Positions 36,035 to 47,362 of a DNA stretch of 64,000 bases are shown here, piece by piece. Origin of the DNA: Voacanga thouarsii (Eukaryota; Streptophyta; Magnoliopsida; Gentianales; Apocynaceae); contig JANUWF010001184.1 in NCBI GenBank assembly GCA_026120185.1, positions 62,001-126,000 of the forward strand. The letters are read 5' to 3'. A program made the translations under genes and the position numbers. Within the stretch, counting starts at the first letter, position 1; each line of letters starts with the position of its first letter. Below the pieces are notes generated by a model. That model made no database searches. It saw nothing but the letters and a program-made list of their open reading frames with translations, and was not told the origin of the DNA.

Positions 36035-37382
36035 TGTTAGCCCTAAGGGCTTTCTTTTATGTTTTGATTTATGACAAACAGTGATATGAACTAACATGTC
36101 AATTTATTGTGATAGGACATGATTGACCTTTGTTCTTCTAAAGTTTTCAGATAAGAATTGTTCGCGACTTCTTCATCACTGATTTCAAGAATGGAAGATC
36201 AAATGGAAAATCAAGTATAAGAAGTTATACATCAAGAAGACTTTTTATGAAGAATATTAGACTAAGAAGTGTTCATTAAGGTATATTTATTATTTCCAAT
36301 GTCCTCTTATCTTTTGATTCATTTGACTTTACCTTGAAGCTTGAAAGGAGATGATTTTCAAAGTTTTTAAAATTCGCAGAATTTTGGATGGTACAGTTTG
36401 AATTCAAAAGGTTCATCCAAAATCCTATAAACCGAGTTGAAAATTGTTTGTCACGGATGTGCCATTTTGAACTTAACTTTTGGATGCATCTTTGTCCAAA
36501 ACCCGAGTCCAAAACTCGGATGAGTTTAAACAGAAAAATTTATAGCCGTTTTTTTTATGACCGTTGGTACTCCACTTTTTGGCTCTATAAATAGCCCTTA
36601 AAGCAAGATTACAAGTAAGATTTTTGAAACATTCATCTTAGAAACACTATTGCTCAATATTTTCAAAAATCTCTTTTTATCTTAAGCTTCAAAGTGAGTT
36701 GACTGTGTATCAAAGATAAAAGTATTTTATGGCTTGCATCCAAGAGAATATCTGCTCAAGTAAGTGAACTTATCTCTGTTCTATTGATTTTCATATTCTC
36801 TATTTGTAAGTGCAAGGTTGTTTGGTAAAACCAATAGGGGTGAGCCTTGTTGTTTGTAAGTTCAAGGTTGTGGTGTAAAACCCATAGGGGTGAGCCTTGT
36901 TGTGTGTATGTTCAAGGTTGTGGTGTAAAACCCATAAGGGTGAGCCTTGTTGTGTGTATTGTCAAGGTTGTGGTGTAAAACCCATAGGGGTGAGCCTTGA
37001 TGTATTTGAGAGGTTGTGTAAAACCTAGTGTGGTGACCCTTTCTTGTATGTGGTTGTTTCATTATGTGATGTTAATGAAATAAGGTTGAAAATCCTTAAG
37101 TATGAGGCTTAAGGTAGTGGACGTAGATCATTGTTGATCGAACCACTATACATCTCTTGTCTCATTTTATTTCAGTGGTTCATGCATTTTGTTTTTATGA
37201 TCTTTTACTGTCTAAATCTGAATATACATCTACGAGTACTTGGATAGCTTTCTATGCATCTATAAAGTCAGTCCAAGTATCTTGGTGATCATCGTTGTTC
37301 AGCATTTTAGACAATCGGAAAAAGTTATTTTTGCTTGCCAAAAACCTTATTCACCCCCCCCCCCCCCCTCTAAGGTTTTTCA
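36035..37382 (+). repeat. SIRE-like 3' LTR
   Basis: TGTTAGCCCTAAGGGC to GGTTTTTCA, 1,348 bp, TATA box CTATAAATAG at 36585-36594, four-unit minisatellite at 36805-37025 and a C homopolymer at ~37353-37368. Followed by AGCCC (37383-37387), the second copy of the target duplication. Confidence 0.92.
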
Positions 37383-37387
37383 AGCCC

Positions 37388-37393
37388 CTATCA
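37388..37393 (-). repeat. Stranded last bases of the Tat-like 3' LTR
   Basis: CTATCA, the terminus of the Tat-like LTR (compare 42082-42087), separated from the rest of the LTR by the SIRE-like insertion. Confidence 0.75.
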
Positions 37394-40300
37394 TATTCCT
37401 CACACTTAGCTCTTTACTTGTCCTCAAGAAAAGTATCACGAACAAGTAGGAAAACACAAGGTTAAATCAATCATTCAATCAATTTCCAAATAATATCTTC
37501 AATGCTTTCTTCGTTCAAGAACATAAAACACATGGTACTACATCTTTCACAACAAATGCAAGATTTGTGTAAGTGATAAATGACTTAGTAGAACCATCAC
37601 AATACTTCACAATATCTTAAAACCATTGGAAAGAATTTAGCTCAAAAAGAATGTGCATTCCATTCTGCATTAATCTGAGACATATCATGATTCTACTTAG
37701 ATCAAGTAGGACTTTTAAGCTTGTAATGTAAGGCTAAAGGCTTGTAATGTAGCTTATCAAACGAAGGATATAGGAGAACCAAAAATCAAAGAAACTGAGA
37801 GTTTGCAAGAAAAGGATAAACAAAATGAATCAATAATTTTCAACTCTTCTTGCTCTCCTATTCCAAGAATCAATCAAACCATAATCTTGTTCAGCAATTA
37901 CAACTCCACTCAAGCAAATCCTACATTTCTCTCATTCTTTTTCTTTCTCAACTCTTCTTTATTCCTTTCACAACATCACTCAAATTTCCAGCAATGGTGT
38001 CAAAGATTTAATATGAACTTAACTTTTTACAGTTTAATCACCATCCTTTGGTGATCTTTTCTTTTCTTCTTCTCCCACTTATCTTTTCCTTCACTGTTGC
38101 TGTTGTTTTTTCGCAGTTTCTTTCTTTCAATTCTTCCTAGCTGCTTTTTGTTTTTTTTTTCAATCCCTCTATTCTTTTTCTTCCCTTTTTTTGCTTTCTT
38201 TCCTTTTTCTAGCTCAACTCATTATTGATCTATGATTGGAAGTAACAAGTCATCAACTTTATCTCAACATTATTTCTCAACATTCTCATACATATACTTT
38301 CATCCATCAAGAGCATAAAGATTTGGAAAATTATTCAAACTCTCAGCATAAACAATGGACAAACTATTGTGATGTGTTTTAATGAAAGAAATCAACAATT
38401 TAGGCTAAAAAAAGGCACTAGGGATAATATGACAATAGGTAGGCTTGAAAAGCTCAAACTATCCAAAGAATACCTATTACCATCATCCCTAAGTTAAATC
38501 ATGATTGCCTTTCTTATTTTACCTCAAGAGATATTCAAGTAAGTTCTAGAATACTCCATGAATTTTAGTAGAAAAACAGGTTTAAGAACTATGCAAAGCA
38601 TTAGATCAAGAGCTACTTCGTCCAAGTGAGTGCAAAAAGTCATGCATAAGCCATAAATGATATAGAACATATGCTCTATAATCCATCATAAGGACATGCA
38701 TTAAAAATATAGCTTGAAATCTCAAAGAAAATTAGAAAAAATTTTGAAAATTTTGCTCACAAGAAGAATGAAAGTATAAAAGAATGATGCATAGAAGAAT
38801 TTTCAATCGAATCACGCCCCCACACTTAAATTGGACATTGTCCTCAATGGCCAAATCAATATAACAACAAAGAAACAATGCCATGGGACCAAAAATATAA
38901 ATGAGAAGAGATAAAAAAGACAACACTTCCATATATTGTGCAATGTGCTAAAATTAATGAAAATTTGGACAAAGTATATCCCCAAACCACTCCCCAATAC
39001 TTAAATTGGACAATGTCCCCATTGGCAAAAAATAAACATAAGAACGCATCTCCAAAGGAACGAAATAATAAGGGGTTAGAAAGTTTAAGTAATACTGTCC
39101 AAGTGCGATAATGCTCCAATAGATATCCAAACGTGAGGGACAAAGAAGGGCTTTTCCAAGAGGACTCTATGCCTATAAAACACAACACAAATAAAAGCAC
39201 AAGGCAAATAATAATAAAATAAAAACATACCTAAATAAAAGAAAACAAACTAAAGAAAAAGAATAAAACAATAAACAAATAAAAAATAAAACAAAAACTC
39301 TCTACACTCATCATGCTTCCTCATCAAACCGTTTGAAAAGAAATTAAAGCTTAAAGTAGAGGACATGCATAATGAATGAAGAAAGAATGGAGGCTTTTGA
39401 AAATTGGAAGGTTCACGAAAATGATTTGTCTTAGCAAATCCAAACACATAAACCTCATTCTCTAACATTTCTTTAGACACATAAGTATCTGTTTCAACAT
39501 ATGAATGCACATGGTATCTAATGGATGCATCAACTTTAAAAATACCGATTAACCCTTGAAAAGAAAACTTCCAATTAAAATTCTCCTTAAACCTTAGCAT
39601 TTGTGTTCTTAAAGATGGGATCAAGAAATCCTTACTTTCCAACACATCTACAAAAACTAAGTTACCTCCCATTGAATAGGGTGAAGGGTAGAGATTACCA
39701 CCATCCTCAAAGGACTTTTATGATATAGTATTGAAAAATCCAACTCCTTGAAGCATGATAAATTCAAAACATCATTATTTAGACCCATATTCTTCAAGAA
39801 AAGAGAGGAACCTAAGAAATCATGTGACAAAGAGAGGTTTGGATTATTAGCACATAGAGAAGAATTGAATACCTCCCTTCCCACATTGGATAGTTATCCC
39901 TCATAGGATCTCTCCTCTCCTAGGAGATTCTCTTGCTCGAGTGTATTTTCCAGCATAAACTTATGATTCTCCTCAACAATCTTAACTAAGTGTTTCCTTT
40001 GATCGCACAATTGTTGGGAAGCTTCTTCATGCCCCTAAACGAATAAATGTGTATTGGCAATAAAAGAATTCACTAATGCTTCTAATGACGTCTCACTAAA
40101 AACACCAATGTTATCTTATAATTTTGTCAATCTATCCTCAACACAACTCGTTTCTCTCTCTCTCTCTTTTTTTTTTTTTGGTGACAAACAAAATAAAAAT
40201 AATGAATACACAGCAGTGATGGACATCAAGACTAACACCTAGAAAAAATAAGAAACAAGTTAGATAACAGAATTTATGATTAAAACAAAATTAAAAGATT

Positions 40301-40566
40301 ACAAAGTTAGTCAATAGAACATAGTCAAAGTTAACAAGTTAGATTACAAAGGTATCCATAAGATACACAAGATACAAAAGATAGCACCTTTTTATGAAAA
40401 GAATAATTGTACATATTTACATATTTACATGGTTAAATCAACAAAATCCAAGCTTTTATGCTATTGTTCCTCGGCAACGGCACATAAAACTTGATGTTTT
40501 TGGCACGGGGAAAGAATTATTAAACCAATAAACGCAGATTTATCCCCGGCAACGGCGCCAAAAACA
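37394..40566 (-). other. Internal region of the Tat-like element, no gag or pol recognised
   Basis: 3.17 kb, strongly AT-rich. Open frames are short (the largest, 39250-39672 on the minus strand, 140 residues, has no recognisable motif), so no protein function is assigned. A motif recurs on the plus strand: CACACTTAAATTGGACATTG at 38821, ATACTTAAATTGGACAATG at 38998, and a looser CACACTTAGC...CTTGTCCTCAAG at ~37400. A pyrimidine microsatellite lies at ~40150-40180. The lack of coding and the intact LTRs suggest a passenger that relies on proteins from an autonomous Tat-type relative. Confidence 0.7.
40543..40560 (-). promoter_or_regulatory. Primer-binding site, arginine-tRNA type
   Basis: On the minus strand TGGCGCCGTTGCCGGGGA, six bases inside the LTR end. 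This is the primer site widely seen in Tat/Ogre/Athila-type Gypsy elements (family knowledge). It fixes the element orientation as minus. Confidence 0.87.
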
Positions 40567-42087
40567 TGATGTGTCCAGACTTGGGTGTAAAAATCATACA
40601 AAAACTAAGTACATTCCTAATCAAGTTTAAATTAAAACGTTCAACCCAAATCACACATATGAGCAAGCGTACTCATCATTAACCGAGCATAGGGTTCAAA
40701 CGAGTGTCGATCCTCCAGGAACAAGTAGACATTAATCACCTTTATTTCATTGTTTAACCGACTCGATAAAGCTAAAAATAAATAAAAATAAAAATAAAAT
40801 AAAAATAAAAGTATATACATGTCAAGGATGGAGAAGTATGTAACTCAAACCATTGTGTAGACAAACATGATCTTAAAGAACTCAACCATTGTTATAACTA
40901 ATTATTCTCTTGGCATCATGAAAGATTAAGATAGACTCACTTCTTTTTCAATCCATGAATCGCTATGTACTAGGTAACTTAGTATCACATATTCTGTCTC
41001 AACCAGTCTTATCCAAAAGATGCATTAAACACAATTCTTGATTAAATTTTCATATTCTGGAAAACATAAAACATGAAACTAACCAATGAATCCATATTTT
41101 GGCAAACATCAATTAACCATTAATTATGAGTTCTTAGCAATTAACCCATTTTTCAAGTAAGCTAAAAGACAACAAATATGAAACTAATGAATTGAAACCT
41201 CCATCAACCCCTTTTTCAAGTAAGTCAATAGAAAGTAACAATCAACCAATCTCATAATAAGCACAAGTAATTAAATACCAAGGATAACAATAAATTAATC
41301 AAAAGATCAAATATCTCTAAAACAATGTCAAATTACAATAAAACTGTTAACATATCAGTGTTCAAGAAAAAGAAAACAAAGTAAAAGAAAACACTCATAG
41401 ACAAGCCTCCTTTTTCTTCCTTTGAAGATCTTTTTGCACAACCCTCCTTGAATTGAAGATTTCCTTCTTTGACTAAGTGATTTTCTGTGATGATCAATGA
41501 ATTCTCTCCCTTTTTCTCTTATGTTTTTCTTCTATTTATAGGCTTAGGAAGTGCCTAAACTCGTAGGTACAGTGTTCTTGGCTGAGTAGAAGTTGGAAAG
41601 TGCTACAACTCCACAGATTACTAAAAACCGCATAGAAAAATCACAACACTGCCTTAGCTTCAGGGCACAGCCGGTGCCACTTTAGCTGTCGGAGCCAGTG
41701 CCAGTTGTGTTCTGCTTCTCTACTTGTTCACTGATTTTTCTCTGAATTTTGCACAATGAAACCAGAATGCAACCGGCGCCGCCTTGACTGTTAGAGCCGG
41801 CGCTGGTTCCCCTCTGTTCTGCTCTATTTTGACAATTTTTGTCGCTTCGAAGTTCGTTCAATGCAGTGCATCTCCAGCACCGGTTCTAGAGCCCTAGCCG
41901 GCGCCGCCTCTCCTCTGTTCTGCGTCATTTTTGTTTTGTTTTACCCAAAAAATCAGCAATAATAAACAAAATACCTTTTCAATGGTAAAATCTCAAATAT
42001 GAAGGAATATAACAAGTTATTGAACAAAATATATCACAAAAGAACCTCAAATAACTAGGAAAAATATGACGAATTTTGCCCTATCAA
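40567..42087 (-). repeat. 5' LTR of the Tat-like element
   Basis: 1,521 bp, plus-strand ends TGATGTGTCC and GCCCTATCA. Minus-strand TATA box at 41532-41541. Dyad cassettes at 41659-41711, 41770-41818 and 41877-41925. The first reads GCCGGTGCCACTTTAGCTGT then GGAGCCAGTGCCAGTTGTG. It matches the CRM-like LTR cassette at ~57014 through the shared TTTAGCTGT spacer. Flanked by ATGAC (42088-42092). Confidence 0.87.
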
Positions 42088-43151
42088 TGACCTATTAGGT
42101 TTCCCTATCAATTGGTAGCGAACATGAATTAATCCAAGCTTCTTTGAGATTAATAATTCATAATTAATTAGAATTAATCATATTAATTCTAATCAAGATT
42201 GGTTTATTAATTCATCAATTAATAAACCCATATTCTCAAATCATGAGCGGTATCTAGTAACACATCATGACCACCCAAGAGTCCAGGAAGTCCAGTGGCT
42301 TGACATGAACCCTTCAATAACAAACTTCAGTGCAATTAATTCCATTCATTATATAATATCTCATTCAGTTTGGAGTATGGAATTAGTGACAACTCCCTCC
42401 AGAATTAATTCTGGCCCGACTACAATAGTACTTATACTAGGAATCCACTACTCTAGATGTGTATCAATTGGAACTGTTTCCAATACACAATTGCCATTGC
42501 TAAGGACTTTATGAGTAGTAATTCCTACAAGTGGCCGTGAGATATTCGCCCCTACTATTAGGAGTGGTGAATCCTTTATTGACCCTCTCAACTACTTTCG
42601 TTTACCTCACAATGTACCCAATATCCATCCCATAGGCGGCCCTCGATTGAGCTCCAGAGATTGGAATCAAAGTACAAAGTTCAGCAAACAAAGTACCTTG
42701 GATATCTCAAGTCTAAGAACACTTGCACGTTTGCTATATTGAGATTATATCACAGGCACTAAATAGTTATCCATGTGATTATCTCAAAGTTAGGTCATCT
42801 AATGAACTTGTTCCATTAACAAACATCTATGTGTTAACTTTTGGTATCTCAATACTCACGGATATGAGAACCACTGCCTGATCAAATCAGGAAGTCTAAC
42901 ACATGCTAGTCTTAGTGCATTAATGATATCCTGTCTCATTAATACTATAATTAGGGACATTTTTAAGTACTAACACCATCCAGTGTAGTAGGAATCTCAT
43001 ATCATGATCTCTATCATAATTTCATTAACACAGTGTTGTAATAGGGACTTTATCGAATAGTTATATTACTTAAAGTAAACAAAAGAAATTGTCAGATAAA
43101 TAATGCCTTTTATTAAAATAAAATGTGTCATATACAATGTACATGTGATTG
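42088..43151 (-). repeat. Angela-like LTR, segment 2 of 3
   Basis: Continues the LTR broken at 14322 (CTATTAGGTTTCCC) and breaks at 43151 after GATTG, where the Tekay-like solo LTR starts. Sequence matches 53712-54755. The open frame at 42305-42514 is LTR sequence, not a gene. Confidence 0.85.
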
Positions 43152-46100
43152 TGTGAAACCCCACCTAAAGCCAACCCTTGAGTAAGGGGCTCGGGATGCA
43201 TATCATATTATTTTGCATGAATATATATATATTTTTGAATGGTTTTATGTGCATTAGAATTGTGATTTATAGGTTAAAATGCTTAGTTATGTTTATCGAG
43301 TAGGAAGGGTAAAATGGTAATTTTGTTTGAGGTCAAAATAGGAAGAAAGCTTGAGGATTAAATAGGAAGGAAGGAAATGTGGGTGAGAAAATAACAACAA
43401 GAGTTATTGTGGTTTAGTGGTTAGAGCTTGGTGAATTAATTTCTAAGGTCATTAGTTCAAATCCCATCATTTAAGCTTTTGTCATGATTATCTTAACTAA
43501 GTTTGAATTTTTGTTTTCTTGCATTTCATGGAAATAGGAATGTTATCTTAGGGGAGACATGAAGAGAATGTCCTAATCTTATCCTCATGTCCTAAAAAGA
43601 ATTCTAGAGGAATTCTTGTCCTTTTTATTACCACTAGCTTGTCCTAACATTTTTATAATTCAAAACCATTAAATCTTTTCTTTTAAATTCCAAAAAAAAT
43701 TATGTGATAACTCCTCCACCTTGAATTTCGAAAATCAGCTTTGGAGGTTGGGAAGTTAGCTGAAAGTAGGAGGAGAAATAGGAAGGGTTTCCAAGAGAAC
43801 ATCAATCACCATGATAGCACCTTCAAACTCTCCTTCATGTTGTTCATCTTCTAGTAAAGGAAAATCTGGAAATTTTCCAGAATATTTGCAGGCCATTTCA
43901 TTGAAAATTCAGCTAGTAAACCCACTCAGTTTCTACCAGAAAAATGGTCATTTCATGTGGCTTGAAGGCTGGAAAATCTGTGCAATTTTCGGACTGCACA
44001 AACAGCACCAAACCAGGAAAAAATTCTGGGCATTTCGCAGCTTTCAACCAAGTAAATGAAGCTGTTTTGATTCATCTTCAAGCCAGTAAAACTCCTTAAT
44101 ATTTCTCCAGAATTAAGGCTGGAAAACCACTTTAGAAAGACCTTCAAACTCCCTCAAGAGTCAGTTGCAAATCGGGTTGAAGGTGTGCAGAAATTCTACA
44201 CAGCCTTCGAAACTCTTGAAGCATGAAACCAGAATTTTCCAGCTTTGCTCCCTTCTAGCCTAGGCCGAAAGTCACCTTCAACCTCTGTAAAATTGAACCT
44301 TGCTCAGCTGTAGACTGAACACCATTAACCCCACACTTACCTTGAGTATATGAACTCCATAGCCACACCACAAAACACTCCTAAGATCACTCCATTCAAA
44401 CTCTTTTTGAACTTCAAATAATTTCAGCATTTTACTCCATTAAAATCACTCTTGTATTAGGCAAATAGACCAGAATTTCCTCTGCCATTTAAGACTAAAT
44501 TTTGGCCAGCCTTGGAGCAACATTAACCTTCAATCAATTCAGCAAAACCACCATGTTCAGCCGGCACCATTGAAGGCCATAGAAACCTCTCTTGATCAAA
44601 CACCATAGCTAACCTCTTACCTTAAACATCTCCACCATTTCCTCCATTTAAATTTAAAAAAAAAAAATCTGATCATTCTCTCTCCTTCTTACTGAAAACC
44701 GAAACCCTCATTCACTCCATACCATTCGGCCAGCCGTCTACCAAAATTTGTGCAGCATTTCTTCCAAATTCTCTCAATTTTCACCTAGAACACCAAGAAC
44801 ACACACTAACCTTCTTCAAGCCTAACCCTACTCTAAACACCTCCAATCACTCTCAAATACTCCAAATCACTTCCATTTAATCTCTAAACTTCATTTCTGG
44901 TATTTATAACACAAAACCTCGCAAACAAGAATTTTCAAACGGATCAAAATTAGCTTTTCTTTGAAGGTCTCATCTTCTTCCATTCGATTGTACTGTCCTA
45001 ATGCTCTCTCTCTCTATCTCTCTCTCTTTCTCTCTCTTCCAACCGAAATGGTTGATCAACCATCAACCATGGCCGTTTTCCCGTTGGATCATTCAAGGCT
45101 CTCAATCGCGTGGACCTTCTTAATTCTTCATCGAAGTGTTCATCAAATCAAGTATTTTCCTTTAATCCTTCTTTTAATTCAGTATTCATGTCTCTTAGAT
45201 ATTGATAGGAAAAATGAAATATCGATAAGGGATTGAGTATATGCATGTGGATTAAGGGGACGGAGTTGGGACATGATGATTGTTGTATATGACTAGGATG
45301 TATGTGTTTTCCTTTCGAATCAATGTATGTTCTTCGTGCTTAATGAAATTTTATGGATGTTTGAAGTATGTTAGAGACCATGACACCAAAGGTGATTAGG
45401 TTTTTATGTTCTTATTTTTCCATGGAAACCATGGTTGATGATTATGCTTAGTAGGATTTTGGCCATGTGATGGTATGAGATAGTTCAAGTGTATGTTCAT
45501 AAATGGATTAATATATTATTTGATGATGGAGAAGGTGTCCATGAATCCTTTCTAGCAATAGGAAAATCATAGTGAAAAAGTATTTTCTTGTTAAGGCTTG
45601 ATTATTTTTATTAACAAATTTTATTACCTTGAATAAAATGCTGCTATATTTTCCCTATAAAATTCGAAACTCTAGGGAGATTTGGAATGGTTTATTAATT
45701 AAAATATTCATATTTTCTTTATCAAATAAATGAGATCTTTTATTAAAAATAATATATATAGTAATAAATCCTTTACAATAAATAAAATATTATTAGAATC
45801 TATTTGTTATTTATTAATTAAAATTTAAAATAATTCATTCATTATTTATTACTAATTATTTATTATCTATTTAAAAATTAATTAAAGGTTATTTGTAATG
45901 AAATATTTATTTATAATAAAGCTATTTTTAAATCACCATTTATTAGTACTATTTAGGACTTAATATTCAAACCTTAGTTTACTTATTAAAAATAACACTC
46001 AAGAATTATTATTTGAGTTTATAATTTATTAGCAGTTATTTTAGGAACCCTAGTTATTTTAACTTATCAAACTAGACTTATTTTATAAAATTTTTTATCA

Positions 46101-47335
46101 ACTAGCCTTAAAGCTTAGAACATTAGGGTTAGGATTATTTGTGTAAGTGAATATAGTTTGAGTGTAACCTTATGTCTTGTGTTTACCCCAGGCGGGGTTA
46201 GGTCAGCTTTGGAAGACTTTTGAATTTGAGCAAGCAAAGGATCAGGTAAGCTCCTGCATAAAACTTGTTTGTTGTAAAAGGTTACCATGGCAAGGTAAAA
46301 ACGAAGTATGTGAATACTGATTTGGTAAAGGCAATTAAGGGCTATTTCTTTTCTTGATTCAGTCAAACCAATTATTTGAAAATTTTCAAAGCAGTTTTAC
46401 TCAAACACTGAACTATTTCTAAAACTGATTTTGGCATGGACTTTAGAAACCTGATTGCCATTTTCAAGCAAAGCTATATTTTATCAGTTTTCTCCCAAGT
46501 GGGACAATTATCGTTGAGTACTCAATAAGGGTAGGCTAGTAGTACTAGTTTTGAAGAGCAAGAGTGAGTCTTCTAGCAGGAGGCCACCTCCAGAAGATAA
46601 AACTCAACTTAGAGAAACGTCGATACTACTTAGTCATGCCGGTCCGAGCTAGCAGCTTTTATTTCGGTCAAGTGACTGTGTTTTGCCGGAATGGACACCC
46701 GGTTGTTGTTTAGGTATAGAGAAGGAGGAGTATCTTGCCCGGTAGGCCGATCACCTACCTTTTGTCAGTCTGCACAAAGTGTCGGCATTCTGACCGGCAG
46801 TATGCACAAAGTGTGGCATACTGACCATCCGGTTATGGGGCCCAACGTTTGGTAACCCATAATCCTTTCTTTTGAGTGGTTGATCTTATAAATTATGTAT
46901 GGCTAGAAAAGCCGAAAACACCACTCTTGTTTTTTTACTAATGTTTATTGCTTGCCAATATTTCTCTTATAAAGTTTTCACATTTTGCATCCACAAACTG
47001 TTTTCACTGAACACCCAAAGCACACACGGACTTATTGAGATTTTTATCTCATCACCTTTTATGCCATGTTTTCAGGTCGATCCTGCTGTGGAGATGAATA
47101 GCTAGATTTGTTGCCTATGATTTGAAGACTTTATGTTATTTTTCTTATGTGTTGTTTTGAGAGATGGTAGCGAACAATTTATTTTGGATTTGTTCATGTA
47201 TTTTTGGGTTGTAATAAGTTCAATTTTAAAGTATTACTTTTATTTTCTTTTATGTGACCTAGTTATAAAGACCTCTTGTCCTTTAGATGGGGCGACATCC
47301 CCGGCCCTGTCGGGCCTAGGTAGTGGGGTGTTATA
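43152..47335 (-). mobile_element. Solo LTR of a Tekay/del-like Gypsy element (4.2 kb)
   Basis: On the minus strand it begins TATAACACCCCACTACC (canonical TGTAACACCC start, TG decayed to TA) and ends GGGGTTTCACA; flanked by a perfect 5-bp duplication GATTG (43147-43151 / 47336-47340). It shares the start and several blocks (GGGGATGTCGCCCC; the CTGGAGGTGGCCTCCTGC region; the tRNA-like segment) with the LTR at 58465. A minus-strand TATA box (complement of TATTTATA, 44901-44908) precedes the presumed transcript start. No gag or pol inside; the longest open frames are under 100 residues. Very long LTRs are usual for del/Tekay elements. Confidence 0.87.
43410..43464 (+). ncRNA. tRNA-like segment with A and B boxes inside the Tekay-like LTR (antisense to it)
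   Basis: TGGTTTAGTGG (43410-43420) fits the polymerase III A-box consensus, and AGTTCAAATCC (43454-43464) fits the B box, 33 bases apart as in tRNA genes. The D-arm pattern GTTTAGTGGTTAGAGC is tRNA-like. The acceptor and anticodon stems do not fold well by eye, so this is a tRNA-derived relic rather than a tRNA gene. A related segment is at 60507-60564 in the other Tekay-like LTR, in the same relative orientation. Transcription is not shown. Confidence 0.6.
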
Positions 47336-47362
47336 GATTGCCTTTAGGGCATGACACTAACA
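47336..47362 (-). repeat. Angela-like LTR, segment 3 of 3 (terminus)
   Basis: GATTGCCTTTAGGGCATGAC then ACTAACA, the complement of the LTR 5' terminus. It completes the LTR broken at 14322 and 43151 and abuts the polypurine tract (complement of AACTCACACTTGCAC) of minus-strand unit 2. Confidence 0.87.

Larger units (their letters stand above)
15863..37382 (+). mobile_element. SIRE/Maximus-like Copia retrotransposon carrying an internal tandem duplication
   Basis: Outer LTRs are 15863-17152 and 36035-37382, flanked by AGCCC (15858-15862 / 37383-37387). Between them lie gag copy A, the duplicated block (18510-29097, which brings a second Angela 3' half, leader, Tat LTR and SIRE 5' LTR), the full gag and pol, an extra 3' ORF and a long 3' untranslated region. 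Without the duplication the element would be about 11 kb, usual for SIRE-like elements (family knowledge). SIRE assignment rests on the gag sequence with two zinc knuckles, the extra ORF after pol, and several purine tracts before the 3' LTR. Confidence 0.85.
14323..42087 (-). mobile_element. Non-autonomous Gypsy-type element with Tat/Ogre-like primer site, interrupted by the SIRE-like element
   Basis: LTRs begin, on the element strand, TGATAGGGC and end GGACACATCA (or GGATACATCA). The 5' LTR is 40567-42087 and the 3' LTR is 14323-15862 plus 37388-37393, split by the SIRE-like insertion. Target duplication is GTGAC (14318-14322) against ATGAC (42088-42092), one mismatch. The primer site at 40543-40560 is of the arginine-tRNA type used by Tat/Ogre Gypsy elements (family knowledge). 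The remaining internal part, 37394-40566, has no recognisable gag or pol, so the element resembles a LARD-type non-autonomous retrotransposon. Confidence 0.8.

Noticed and set aside
16631..37025. Regularly spaced ~50-bp repeats suggestive of a CRISPR array
   Set aside because: Units are directly adjacent with no unique spacers, lie in LTRs, and the genome is plant. They are a minisatellite.
37353..37368. C homopolymer as a structural element
   Set aside because: A slightly interrupted C-run also exists in the other two SIRE-like LTRs. It is length variation of a homopolymer and may include sequencing error.
38732..39884. Cluster of 60-140-residue minus-strand frames in the Tat-like internal region
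   Set aside because: No recognised motif, AT-rich composition, no conserved domain order. Treated as non-coding.
46899..47336. Hydrophobic frames at the end of the Tekay-like solo LTR
   Set aside because: Lie inside the LTR bounded by the GATTG duplication; T-rich DNA gives hydrophobic translations by chance.
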